From SIG307 sp045596385 (GTDB lineage: Bacteria; Bacillota; Clostridia; Lachnospirales; Lachnospiraceae), in the NCBI GenBank assembly GCA_045596385.1, contig JAZOCC010000019.1, positions 1-64,000 on the forward strand: a stretch of 64,000 bases of DNA. The letters are read 5' to 3'. Each line of letters starts with the position of its first letter. The first letter of the stretch is position 1. The notes below the pieces were generated by a model. It saw nothing but the letters and a program-made list of their open reading frames with translations. It was not told the origin of the DNA and made no database searches. The position numbers and the translations under genes are program-made. Below, piece after piece: positions 54,407 through 62,764 of this stretch.

Positions 54407-55903
54407 ATGGACTCTAATTATAATAACACAAATAATACAATAGAAGAAACCGTTGATTGCTCCTCTCCTATTACGCTGGGACAAGAAACCGTTCCCGCAG
54501 CGGAACCGGTTCTTTCCGGGGAGACGACCATCGAGACTCCTGCGGAAAACCCGGTCACCGAAGCTTCCTATTATGGAACTCCGGCCCCGTCTTCCGTTAC
54601 CGAGGCTACGCCTGTCGAGGCACCTCGTAAAAAGAAGAAAGAGCACCGGGTAATCAAAAAGATACTCGGTTGTATCGGCCTGGCAGCCTGCTTCGGCATT
54701 GTAGCCGGAGGCGCATTTTTCGGAGTGCGTTATGCCATTGCCCGTTTCTTCCCTCAGGAAGCGAATCGCGTGGAAGAAGTTCCGGGACCTTCCGATGTTC
54801 TTTTCCCGAAGCCGAACATCACCATCGCTTCCACTGCCATCGGCGAAGTCGGCGACACGGATGCCACAGAAACGGTAGCTGCTGTAGTTGAACAGACGAT
54901 GCCGGCCATGGTATCAATCCAGACCATTCGTACCACTACCTCTTACTTTTGGGGGCAGCCGATTTATAACGACCAGGAGGGCGGCGGCTCCGGTATCATC
55001 ATCGGTTCCAACGAGGATGATTTGCTGATTGCTACCAACTACCATGTTATTGAAAATACCTCTTCCGTAAAGGTCATTTTAGCCGATAACACAACCCATG
55101 ATGTTACGGTAAAGGGGTCCGATGCGGATGCCGATCTTGCCATTTTGGCGCTTCCTCTTTCCAGCCTTACCCAGGAAACCTTGGACAGCATCGACATCGC
55201 TGTTTTAGGCGATTCCGATAATGCCAAAATCGGACAAATGGTCATCGCCATCGGTAATGCCCTCGGTTACGGTCCGACGGTCACCGTAGGATACCTGAGT
55301 GCAAAAGACAGAGAGATTACCATTGAAGGAAACGACATGATATTGTTACAAACCAACGCTGCCATCAATTCCGGTAACAGCGGCGGAGCATTGTTAAATA
55401 CAAAGGGCGAGGTTATCGGTATCAACAACGCAAAGCTGACCAGTACCGATATCGAAGGCATCTGTTTTGCCATTCCGATTTCCGAAGCCACTCCGATTTT
55501 AGACGATTTAATGACCCGTGAAATTCTCGCCGATGACGAAAAAGGATATCTGGGTGTTGGCGTCTCTGAGCTGGATTCCGCAATTTTCAGGGATTACAAC
55601 TGGCCGGAGGGTGTCTATGTTTCCTCCGTCAGTGAAAACAGCACCGCAGAAAAGGCCGGTATTTACCAAGGTGACATTATTACCCATGTGAACGGAGAAA
55701 AGGTGACCACCGCAAATCAATTAATCAATGCAGTTACCTCTAACCGATACGGTACCGTGGTGGAAATCACCCTGCAGCGTATCGTGAACGGTAGGTTTGA
55801 GGAATTCACTTATTCCGTCACCTTACAGCAGAACCCGGAACTGTTAAACGTTCCGGAAGAACTTCCGGAGACTCCGTCGGAGGAGCGCCCGGAGCCACGT
55901 TAA
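54407..55903 (+). CDS. htrA: HtrA/DegP-type membrane-anchored serine protease
   Basis: 498 residues. Cytosolic acidic N-tail (about 1-80), basic stretch and one membrane helix (about 88-110), outer trypsin-like domain with TNYHVIE (His), ADADLAIL (Asp) and NSGNSGGALL (Ser), and one PDZ domain (about 380-475, ending SNRYGTVVEITL). Anchored HtrA proteases of firmicutes handle misfolded exported proteins. Start at 54407 with GGGAGG upstream; the in-frame upstream region includes the promoter region. Convergent with the ABC polysaccharide genes. Confidence 0.94.
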   Translation: MDSNYNNTNNTIEETVDCSSPITLGQETVPAAEPVLSGETTIETPAENPVTEASYYGTPAPSSVTEATPVEAPRKKKKEHRVIKKILGCIGLAACFGIVAGGAFFGVRYAIARFFPQEANRVEEVPGPSDVLFPKPNITIASTAIGEVGDTDATETVAAVVEQTMPAMVSIQTIRTTTSYFWGQPIYNDQEGGGSGIIIGSNEDDLLIATNYHVIENTSSVKVILADNTTHDVTVKGSDADADLAILALPLSSLTQETLDSIDIAVLGDSDNAKIGQMVIAIGNALGYGPTVTVGYLSAKDREITIEGNDMILLQTNAAINSGNSGGALLNTKGEVIGINNAKLTSTDIEGICFAIPISEATPILDDLMTREILADDEKGYLGVGVSELDSAIFRDYNWPEGVYVSSVSENSTAEKAGIYQGDIITHVNGEKVTTANQLINAVTSNRYGTVVEITLQRIVNGRFEEFTYSVTLQQNPELLNVPEELPETPSEERPEPR

Positions 55904-55934
55904 ACAGACTGATTGGGAACTTTCCTATAGTGCA

Positions 55935-55980
55935 AAAAAGCTGCCGCAAGCACGAATCCGTGACCTTGCGGCAGTTTTCT
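55935..55980. terminator. convergent terminator after htrA
   Basis: CTGCCGCAAG (55941-55950) pairs with CTTGCGGCAG (55965-55974), perfect. TTTTCT follows on plus and TTTTTTG on minus, so it serves both htrA and the polysaccharide ATPase gene. Confidence 0.9.
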
Positions 55981-55993
55981 ATACACCTCTGCT

Positions 55994-56737
55994 TTATTTC
56001 GTTTCCTTTGCCTCGAACTTGTCCGCTACCTCTTCCACCGGACCGTCCTCCACTATATGTCCCTTCTCCAACCATATTGCCCTGTTACACAGGGAACGCA
56101 CCTGCTTTAAATTATGGGACACAAACAGTACCGTAATCCCTTTGGCAAACATTTCCTTAATACGCTTTTCACTTTTTTTGCGGAACTTCACGTCACCTAC
56201 GGAAAGCACTTCATCCAAAATCAGAATGTCCGGCTCTACCATCGTCGCAATGGAAAATCCCAGTCTCGCCCTCATACCCGAGGAATAATTCTTGACCGGT
56301 ACATGAATAAAATCCCCCAGCTCGGAAAATGCAACGATCTCATCGTACTTTTCCTTTAAAAACGCCTTGGAGTATCCCAGCATTGCTCCGTACAAATAAA
56401 TATTTTCCGCTCCGGTATACTGCGGATCAAAGCCTGCTCCCAGTTCAAGAAGCGGAACAAGAACACCGGAACGGGAGACCTCTCCCTCGGTGGCCTTTAA
56501 TACTCCGGCGATTACCTTAAGAAGAGTACTTTTTCCGGCACCGTTCAAACCGAGAATAGCCACACGTTCTCCCTTTTTTATGGAAAAGGAAACATTCCGC
56601 AATGCCCAAAACTCCTTATACCGCATTTGTCTTTTCAAAATACGGATGATATATTCCTTTAAGTTATCTACCTTTTGTTCGCTCAAGTGGAATTTAACAC
56701 CCAAACCTTCCACTGAAACAATTGCTTTTTCTTCCAT
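55994..56737 (-). CDS. polysaccharide/teichoic acid export ABC ATPase (Wzt/TagH type)
   Basis: 247 residues. GLNGAGKST (Walker A near 66), YSSGMRARLGFS signature, ILILDEVLSVGD Walker B, VSHN H-loop. The YSSGM signature and DEVLSVGD are typical of the Wzt/TagH group. With the permease next door it exports lipid-linked glycan or teichoic acid. It is 17 nt after the permease gene. No C-terminal glycan-binding extension, so a short type. Confidence 0.94.
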   Translation of the reverse strand: MEEKAIVSVEGLGVKFHLSEQKVDNLKEYIIRILKRQMRYKEFWALRNVSFSIKKGERVAILGLNGAGKSTLLKVIAGVLKATEGEVSRSGVLVPLLELGAGFDPQYTGAENIYLYGAMLGYSKAFLKEKYDEIVAFSELGDFIHVPVKNYSSGMRARLGFSIATMVEPDILILDEVLSVGDVKFRKKSEKRIKEMFAKGITVLFVSHNLKQVRSLCNRAIWLEKGHIVEDGPVEEVADKFEAKETK

Positions 56738-56754
56738 ATCTTATCACTCCGCAC

Positions 56755-57528
56755 TTACAGGTATAAAATAAATTTATCCTGCTTTTTGTAAAACACAAAA
56801 ACGCCCACAAGCAACGATACTGCTCCGAATCCGAAGGCATATCCCATTGCCCGGAAATCCGGTGCGATACCGAATACCGCATTTCTGAAATTTACAATAA
56901 TCGCATATAACGGATTTAATTTAAAAATCCAAGCGTTCTTCTCGCTGACCACATCCCCTACCTGATAGAAGATGGCGCTGGCATACATCAAAAGCATCAG
57001 GGCAACCCCCCACAAATACTCCACATCCCGGAAAAACACCGCCATAGTGGACAAAATCAAGCCCGCACCGGCCGTCAGTAAAAGAATTTGCAGTAATGGA
57101 ACAAACATCCAGAGCAGCTGTACCGTCGGGTACACCCCTCTTGCCAATGCAACCGCCGCCAATACAATCAGGGAAATCAAAAAAATGACATAGCCTGACA
57201 ATACGGAAGCAAACGGATACATGTATTTCGGTACATATACCTTTTTTATCATACTAGCATTGGAGCGGACCGATTTTAACGCTGCTTTTGTTCCTCCGGA
57301 AAAAAAGGAATACAACAGGCGACCGCTCAAAATATAGACAGGAAAATCCTTCGTTCCTTTTCCCAACAACTTTGAAAAAACCAACGTCAAAACAACCATG
57401 GTAAGTAACGGTTCCAACATGGTCCATAATACTCCCAGATATGAATTCCGGTATTTCAGCTTAATATCTTTTTTTACTAATTCAAACAGCAAATTTCGAT
57501 ATTTGCCAAAGGTCTTAAACACCGACAT
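56755..57528 (-). CDS. polysaccharide/teichoic acid export ABC permease (Wzm/TagG type)
   Basis: 257 residues with six membrane segments (first about 28-50). KYRNSYLGVLWTMLEPL and the FSGGTKAALKSV stretch fit ABC-2 permeases of the Wzm/TagG family. AGGAGA upstream. It follows the CdaR gene by 17 nt, so the polysaccharide exporter and the c-di-AMP cyclase may be on one transcript. Confidence 0.93.
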   Translation of the reverse strand: MSVFKTFGKYRNLLFELVKKDIKLKYRNSYLGVLWTMLEPLLTMVVLTLVFSKLLGKGTKDFPVYILSGRLLYSFFSGGTKAALKSVRSNASMIKKVYVPKYMYPFASVLSGYVIFLISLIVLAAVALARGVYPTVQLLWMFVPLLQILLLTAGAGLILSTMAVFFRDVEYLWGVALMLLMYASAIFYQVGDVVSEKNAWIFKLNPLYAIIVNFRNAVFGIAPDFRAMGYAFGFGAVSLLVGVFVFYKKQDKFILYL

Positions 57529-57545
57529 TTCTGCCTAATCTCCTA

Positions 57546-58787
57546 TCATTGTTTCTTTACGATTACTTCCAGTTCGATTACCTCGTCCCATAATACCTTG
57601 GAAGGAAGTTCCATACACAGCGGCACCTTATATGTACCCTCTGTCAATCCGCTAAAATCGACATAAGGATTCAGATATTCGGTTGTAATAAGCGGTGCCC
57701 GGGCCGTCTTACATCTTAATTTAACCGGAATATCCTCCGTAAGCAGCGGTATTTCTACAACCAAACCGTTTCCGATGTTACGGAATTCAATCTCCGAGAC
57801 AGGAATCCCCAGTTCCCGTTCCACATACGGCGTAATGTTAACCTTCACCGCAACCATCTGGGTATCCACTACCCGCAGGCTGGTCAGCGTATCATCCAAT
57901 ACGGAGCTGATCTGAATATTCTTCTCTACAATTCCGGTCTGCCCGGTTATATCCACTGCAAGTTCGAGATAATATCCCAGCTTCTCTAAGTCCTCCTTGG
58001 AGCCTGCCAGGCGTACGGTTTCCGGCTGGAATGCAATATTTTCTGCTAAGATTTCATAGCCTTCCTCTACTTCTCCCACAGTCACCACACGAATATGCAT
58101 ATCCTTCGAGGATAAAATCGGCACATTTACGGTTACCGCATCCGACTCCTCCTGCAACGTCAGCTTTGAGGAAGCAATCTCATCCCCGTTCATATCATAC
58201 ACCACAGGCATCGCCGTAGTGGTAAAATCTACGCTTCGCCCGCTGACATCCACATTCAGCACCACCTCTTTCACCTTATCCAACACCGTCTTTGCGCCGG
58301 AAATCTGGATAATATTCGGACTCGGAAGCGCATCACCCACATAATACCCCGCCATCGGTTCTCCTACAGTCTCCACCTGAAAGCTGAACCGTTTCGTCAC
58401 ATAATCGTCAAATAACAGCTTCATTACATTTTCACCGCTGTTTAACACCGTAACATCCGGCTTTGACGGTACCGATGCTTTAATCAGCACCGTATCCATG
58501 AAAGAAACCTCGGTTAAATCTGCTGTTGCTTCGATATCTGCCTCGGTCAACTGATCCAGCACCGATTTCCTTCCTTCTACCACTACATCTACCGTATCTC
58601 CGGAAATTACCTCAAGAATCTTCTCCCGCTCCTGTACCTTCTCCTCATTCAGCATCCTTACGGGAACATCCTTAATGGTCTTTGTCTCTACCGGATCCTG
58701 GGTATTTACAATCACAAACCAAAATACAATTGCGATTCCGATGGAAAGAAGCTTTAAGCCGAAATTATTCATTAATCTCTTTTTCAT
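57546..58787 (-). CDS. cdaR: CdaA regulatory protein CdaR (YbbR repeats)
   Basis: 413 residues. Signal-anchor helix (about 10-27, LLSIGIAIVFWFVIVN), then four YbbR-like outer repeats (about 30-410). In firmicutes this protein controls the c-di-AMP cyclase CdaA. It overlaps cdaA by 4 nt (ATGA), the usual coupled arrangement. Confidence 0.93.
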   Translation of the reverse strand: MKKRLMNNFGLKLLSIGIAIVFWFVIVNTQDPVETKTIKDVPVRMLNEEKVQEREKILEVISGDTVDVVVEGRKSVLDQLTEADIEATADLTEVSFMDTVLIKASVPSKPDVTVLNSGENVMKLLFDDYVTKRFSFQVETVGEPMAGYYVGDALPSPNIIQISGAKTVLDKVKEVVLNVDVSGRSVDFTTTAMPVVYDMNGDEIASSKLTLQEESDAVTVNVPILSSKDMHIRVVTVGEVEEGYEILAENIAFQPETVRLAGSKEDLEKLGYYLELAVDITGQTGIVEKNIQISSVLDDTLTSLRVVDTQMVAVKVNITPYVERELGIPVSEIEFRNIGNGLVVEIPLLTEDIPVKLRCKTARAPLITTEYLNPYVDFSGLTEGTYKVPLCMELPSKVLWDEVIELEVIVKKQ

Positions 58788-59659
58788 TTCTGCTCTCCTC
58801 CCTTCTTCCGCAAAGGCTTCTTCCTTGTCTGGGAGACCTTCGTCTTATCCTTCTGGATTTCCTGCAGCTTCATGCGCAGATAATCCGCATCGATATTACT
58901 GATTAAGTTGCCGTTCCGCGCCAGGGATACCTTGCCGGTCTGTTCGGATACGATAATGGTAAAGCTGTCCGTCACTTCACTGATTCCGACGCCCGCACGA
59001 TGTCTCGTCCCAAGCTCCTTGCTGAGTCTCATGTTCTTGGAAACCGGCAAATAACAGGTCGCCGCCACAATTCTGTTTCCGCGCACAATAACCGCACCGT
59101 CATGCAGCGGTGTATTATGCTCAAAAATATTAATTAACAACTGATTGGTCACAATTCCGTCAATGGCAATACCGGTCTCCTCGTATTCTGTAAGAGATAC
59201 TTCCTGCTCCATAACCATCAGTGCACCGGTCTTATGCTTTGCCAGCAAAAACGTGGCCTTTACCAGTTCTTCAATGGTCTTCTCCGAAAAACGTTCCTCT
59301 TTCTCCTTATTTTCCGAAAACAAGCGCAACGAAGACGTAAAGCTCTGTTGGCCCAACTGCTCCAAAGCACGCCGGATTTCCGGCTGGAATACGATAATAA
59401 TCGCCGTGATTCCGACACCGATGGTATTATAGAAAATCCACAAAATTACATCCATTTTCAAAATCGATGCAATCAGCCAAAAGACCAACAGAATCATAAG
59501 ACCCTTTACCGGCATCCATGCTCTTGTCGATCTGACCCATTTTACCACATTGTAAACAATGAATGCGATAATAACGATTTCCAGTACATCGATAATGTTG
59601 ATTCCGGGAATCCGCATCCACATTGTTGCCTTTGAAAAGAATTCTTTCAGGCCATCCAT
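58784..59659 (-). CDS. cdaA: diadenylate cyclase CdaA
   Basis: 291 residues. Three membrane helices (about 20-85), coiled linker, DAC domain with LHDGAVIVRG (DGA) and LGTRHRAGVG (RHR) motifs intact. Makes c-di-AMP, which controls potassium, osmolytes and wall homeostasis. The C-tail is basic. AAGGGG upstream. glmM, often downstream of cdaR, is not seen in this window. Confidence 0.96.
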   Translation of the reverse strand: MDGLKEFFSKATMWMRIPGINIIDVLEIVIIAFIVYNVVKWVRSTRAWMPVKGLMILLVFWLIASILKMDVILWIFYNTIGVGITAIIIVFQPEIRRALEQLGQQSFTSSLRLFSENKEKEERFSEKTIEELVKATFLLAKHKTGALMVMEQEVSLTEYEETGIAIDGIVTNQLLINIFEHNTPLHDGAVIVRGNRIVAATCYLPVSKNMRLSKELGTRHRAGVGISEVTDSFTIIVSEQTGKVSLARNGNLISNIDADYLRMKLQEIQKDKTKVSQTRKKPLRKKGGEQK

Positions 59660-59718
59660 ACCAATCCGCCCCTTGTATCTTAATTTACCGTTCTACGGCA
59701 TACTTTTGTAACTGATCT

Positions 59719-60768
59719 TTAAAAGGAATCCTCCGTATCGCTGTCCGTCTCCTCATCCAATTCTTCTCCCAACGCATAGCGTTCTTCATCGGAAAGAACC
59801 CGTTCCTCACTTTGTTCAGGTTCTTCCCGCAACGGTTCATTCTTTTCGCTGATTTTCTTCACGCTACGCTCCGGAACCGTCAGGTTCATCTTCGGTACAG
59901 CCTTTACATAATAATAATAGTCATCATCCTCAAACTGCACCCGTTCCACCGCCGTATAATCCAGTGCCAGACGGAAAAACTGGAATACAAGCGCAATCAG
60001 CATGGAACCCACGGCACCGAACACCATCGCTATAATATTCATCTCCGTCTGCAGTACGGTGTCCGCCACTAAAAATCCGAGAATACAAACAATAGCCCCC
60101 ACTGCGATGGAAATCTCAAATACATACTCGATACTGAGCTTCCGCATCAGATACATGACCAAAATCATGACAAAAAAAACAGCAATGGTAATAAGCATCT
60201 GCTTATCCGCCAACAAACGGTCAATTACATCGATATACATCAGCAATATGTCCTCGATTCCCATGGTCTCTTCCACCAGTGCCACATTACTGATAACAAC
60301 AAACATGCGATATACAATCACACCGCAGGCTACCGGAATGATTGCCATAGGGGTTGCCACAAGACCCAGAATCAACGGAACCACATACGGAATCTTCAGT
60401 AAAAATAAAATCGGAACCGCCAGTACCACATACCCGTATTTCCCGGAGAATCTGGCAATAAAGCAATACAGTATAATCATGATGATTGCCACCAGAATAG
60501 CCAGTAACGGCGAAGCAACATATACATGTACCAATGATACCACCGCGGCCAACAACACCAACAGTATGGACGGGGTAAATGTTCCCAAAAGGGAAAGCAG
60601 CAGCTCTGCCGGCAGACTCATGAGCAGTTCATGATGTCCGATGGCATTGTTAATGCTGTGGAATACCGCAAAAGCCACTATAAATTTTATTACCGGTTCC
60701 ACCACAAGCTGGAACTTCTGTAAAAAGCGCAAAATGTGTGCGCGTAATTCAAGTATCGTCACGATCAT
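59719..60768 (-). CDS. polytopic membrane protein with acidic C-tail
   Basis: 349 residues. About eight membrane segments in the first 270 residues (ILLVLLAAVVSLVHVYVA, LLAILVAIIMIILYCFIA and others) and a cytosolic tail ending in acidic residues. No family recognised. It overlaps the preceding gene by 20 nt and precedes cdaA by 59 nt, so a coupled operon with CdaA is likely. It could be a partner of c-di-AMP signalling or polysaccharide export, by context only. Confidence 0.75.
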   Translation of the reverse strand: MIVTILELRAHILRFLQKFQLVVEPVIKFIVAFAVFHSINNAIGHHELLMSLPAELLLSLLGTFTPSILLVLLAAVVSLVHVYVASPLLAILVAIIMIILYCFIARFSGKYGYVVLAVPILFLLKIPYVVPLILGLVATPMAIIPVACGVIVYRMFVVISNVALVEETMGIEDILLMYIDVIDRLLADKQMLITIAVFFVMILVMYLMRKLSIEYVFEISIAVGAIVCILGFLVADTVLQTEMNIIAMVFGAVGSMLIALVFQFFRLALDYTAVERVQFEDDDYYYYVKAVPKMNLTVPERSVKKISEKNEPLREEPEQSEERVLSDEERYALGEELDEETDSDTEDSF

Positions 60769-61195
60769 ATCGACTCATTCCCTCCTCTATGTCTGTTAAC
60801 TCTCCGTCCTCTTCCCTGTAAATGCTGCGCAGCCTGCGCAACATGCGGAAATACTTTGCCAACTTCTTTCTTGATGCACGGTACTTTATCATATATCCGA
60901 TCATTCCGATGGCACCGTACACCGTAAGTACAATAATGTAAATTCCCACATAACGTGTAATCATTCCTTCATAATCCAAAGTAACCGCCTCACGGATCAG
61001 ATACTCGGAATGATACACCACCAATAACAGTATAATCAGTAAATATCCCACCGTCACTGCCACAACGGATTTTAATACATTCAGTCTGACATAATCCGTC
61101 TGGAAATACTTACTGATCCGGACATCTTCCTTGCCTTCCGTCTGTTCATATATGGCCAGTCTGGTCATTAACCGGACTTTTCTGTTGTTCAGCAT
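60749..61195 (-). CDS. two-span membrane protein
   Basis: 148 residues: two membrane helices (about 42-64 and 80-103), a basic cytosolic tail (RRLRSIYREEDGEL) and a soluble N-part. Unknown family. AAGGGAGG upstream, promoter at 61257-61285. Followed by the polytopic membrane protein with a 20-nt overlap, so both are probably translated together. Confidence 0.75.
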   Translation of the reverse strand: MLNNRKVRLMTRLAIYEQTEGKEDVRISKYFQTDYVRLNVLKSVVAVTVGYLLIILLLVVYHSEYLIREAVTLDYEGMITRYVGIYIIVLTVYGAIGMIGYMIKYRASRKKLAKYFRMLRRLRSIYREEDGELTDIEEGMSRYDRDDT

Positions 61196-61256
61196 ACAAA
61201 ACCTCCCTTAACTCCTCCAAACTAAAGCTACTACTCCCCCATCTTATCTTTCTATG

Positions 61257-61285
61257 ATTATATCACATCTTTTCCTCTTTTTCGA
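61257..61285 (-). promoter_or_regulatory. promoter of the membrane-protein/cdaA operon
   Basis: Minus strand -35 TCGAAA (61285-61280), 17-nt spacer, -10 TATAAT (61262-61257). Confidence 0.6.
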
Positions 61286-61424
61286 GAACTATTTTCTATT
61301 TTTGCCACATAATTATAAAGTATTCCGCACAAACGCAGAAAAGAAGCGGTTTCCGCACTGTCACATCACCGCTCCTTCTCATTCTTTTTATGAAATTCCG
61401 TTCTTATGTCCCGTATCCATTTCG

Positions 61425-62741
61425 TTATCTCTTCATCCTACCAATCAGATCCCGATAGTAGTATGCCGAATCCTTCATAATTCTTCTGCGCTCCGGGTCG
61501 TTGTAATCCACAAACACCAGACCGAACCGCGGACCGTAGCCCTGCGCCCATTCGAAATTATCCAGAAGAGACCAGTGATAGTACCCGCGAATATCCGCTC
61601 CCCATTCGATTGCTTTACTCAGAGAGGTCAGATACCGCTCCATAAAGTCGATACGGTCCGGGTCATGCACCGCACCGTCTAAGAAAACACGGTCGTTGCA
61701 GGCCTGTCCGTTTTCGGTAATAATAATCGGGAGGTGATAACGTTCATATAAGAACCGGAAACCGTACTCCATTACCTTTTCCGTTACCGGCCAACCCACG
61801 GAGGTACGCGGAAATCCCGTATAACGCTCCACATAACCGTCCTTATTAAACTCCGAACCGTTGTATACATTGACGCCGATGTAATCAATCGGCTGATGAA
61901 TCACCTGCATCTCTTCCTCGGAAAGCATTAATAACGGAGTGTGATTCTCTCCCAGACATACCGGATCCAAAAACCAATGATGGGAGAACAAATTCTCTCC
62001 GCCCTTATCAAAGGTCGCTTCCCTTGCCGCATCCACATCTTCCTTGGCATCGGTGGACGGGTAACAAAGCGTACCGGTAGACGCCACGGAAATTTTTGCC
62101 GCACCGTTAGCGTTCCGAAGTGCCGTCACTGCCTTGCCGTGACAAAGCAGAAGATTTCTCATTACCGGTCCCAGTTCCTCCTTCGGATGCACCTCCCCCG
62201 GTGCATGAACGCCGGAACAATGGCCGAGATTTAGCACAATCTGCGGCTCGTTTAATGTGGCATAGGACATCACACGTTCTCCAAAATGCTCCGCCACAAT
62301 CTTCGCATAACGTGCAAAAGCATCGGAAATGCCGTCCCAGAAAAAGCCTCCCTTTTGCTGCAACGCCTCCGGCAAATCCCAGTGAAACAGTGTCACATAA
62401 GGCATAATTCCGTTTGCAAGAAGCTCATCCACAAGTGCATCATAAAACTCAAATCCTTTCGGGTTTACTTCCCCGTCTCCATCCGGAATAATACGTGGCC
62501 AGCTAAGAGAGAAACGGTAACTGGTCAGCCCCATCTCCTTCATAATCGCTACGTCTTCTTTATACTTGTGGTAATGGTCACAGGCAACATCACCGTTTTC
62601 GCCGTTTGCCACCTTCCCGGGTGTATGGGCAAAGGTATCCCATACGGATGCTCCTTTCCCGTCTTCTTTTGCGGCGCCCTCAATCTGATAGGACGCCGTT
62701 GCGGCACCCCAGATAAATTCCTTCGGAAACTTCATGCTCAT
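61425..62741 (-). CDS. family 1 beta-glycosidase
   Basis: 438 residues of the GH1 (beta/alpha)8 barrel. The acid/base Glu is in TLNEP (near 163), the nucleophile Glu in IITENG (near 343). Length and motifs fit beta-glucosidase or related exo-glycosidases; 6-phospho versus free sugar specificity is not decided by eye. Cytosolic. AAGGAGG upstream; start at 62741. It follows the epimerase-family gene by 23 nt, so likely one catabolic unit. Confidence 0.94.
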   Translation of the reverse strand: MSMKFPKEFIWGAATASYQIEGAAKEDGKGASVWDTFAHTPGKVANGENGDVACDHYHKYKEDVAIMKEMGLTSYRFSLSWPRIIPDGDGEVNPKGFEFYDALVDELLANGIMPYVTLFHWDLPEALQQKGGFFWDGISDAFARYAKIVAEHFGERVMSYATLNEPQIVLNLGHCSGVHAPGEVHPKEELGPVMRNLLLCHGKAVTALRNANGAAKISVASTGTLCYPSTDAKEDVDAAREATFDKGGENLFSHHWFLDPVCLGENHTPLLMLSEEEMQVIHQPIDYIGVNVYNGSEFNKDGYVERYTGFPRTSVGWPVTEKVMEYGFRFLYERYHLPIIITENGQACNDRVFLDGAVHDPDRIDFMERYLTSLSKAIEWGADIRGYYHWSLLDNFEWAQGYGPRFGLVFVDYNDPERRRIMKDSAYYYRDLIGRMKR

Positions 62742-62764
62742 ATCCGCATCCTCCTTGTGTTCGC

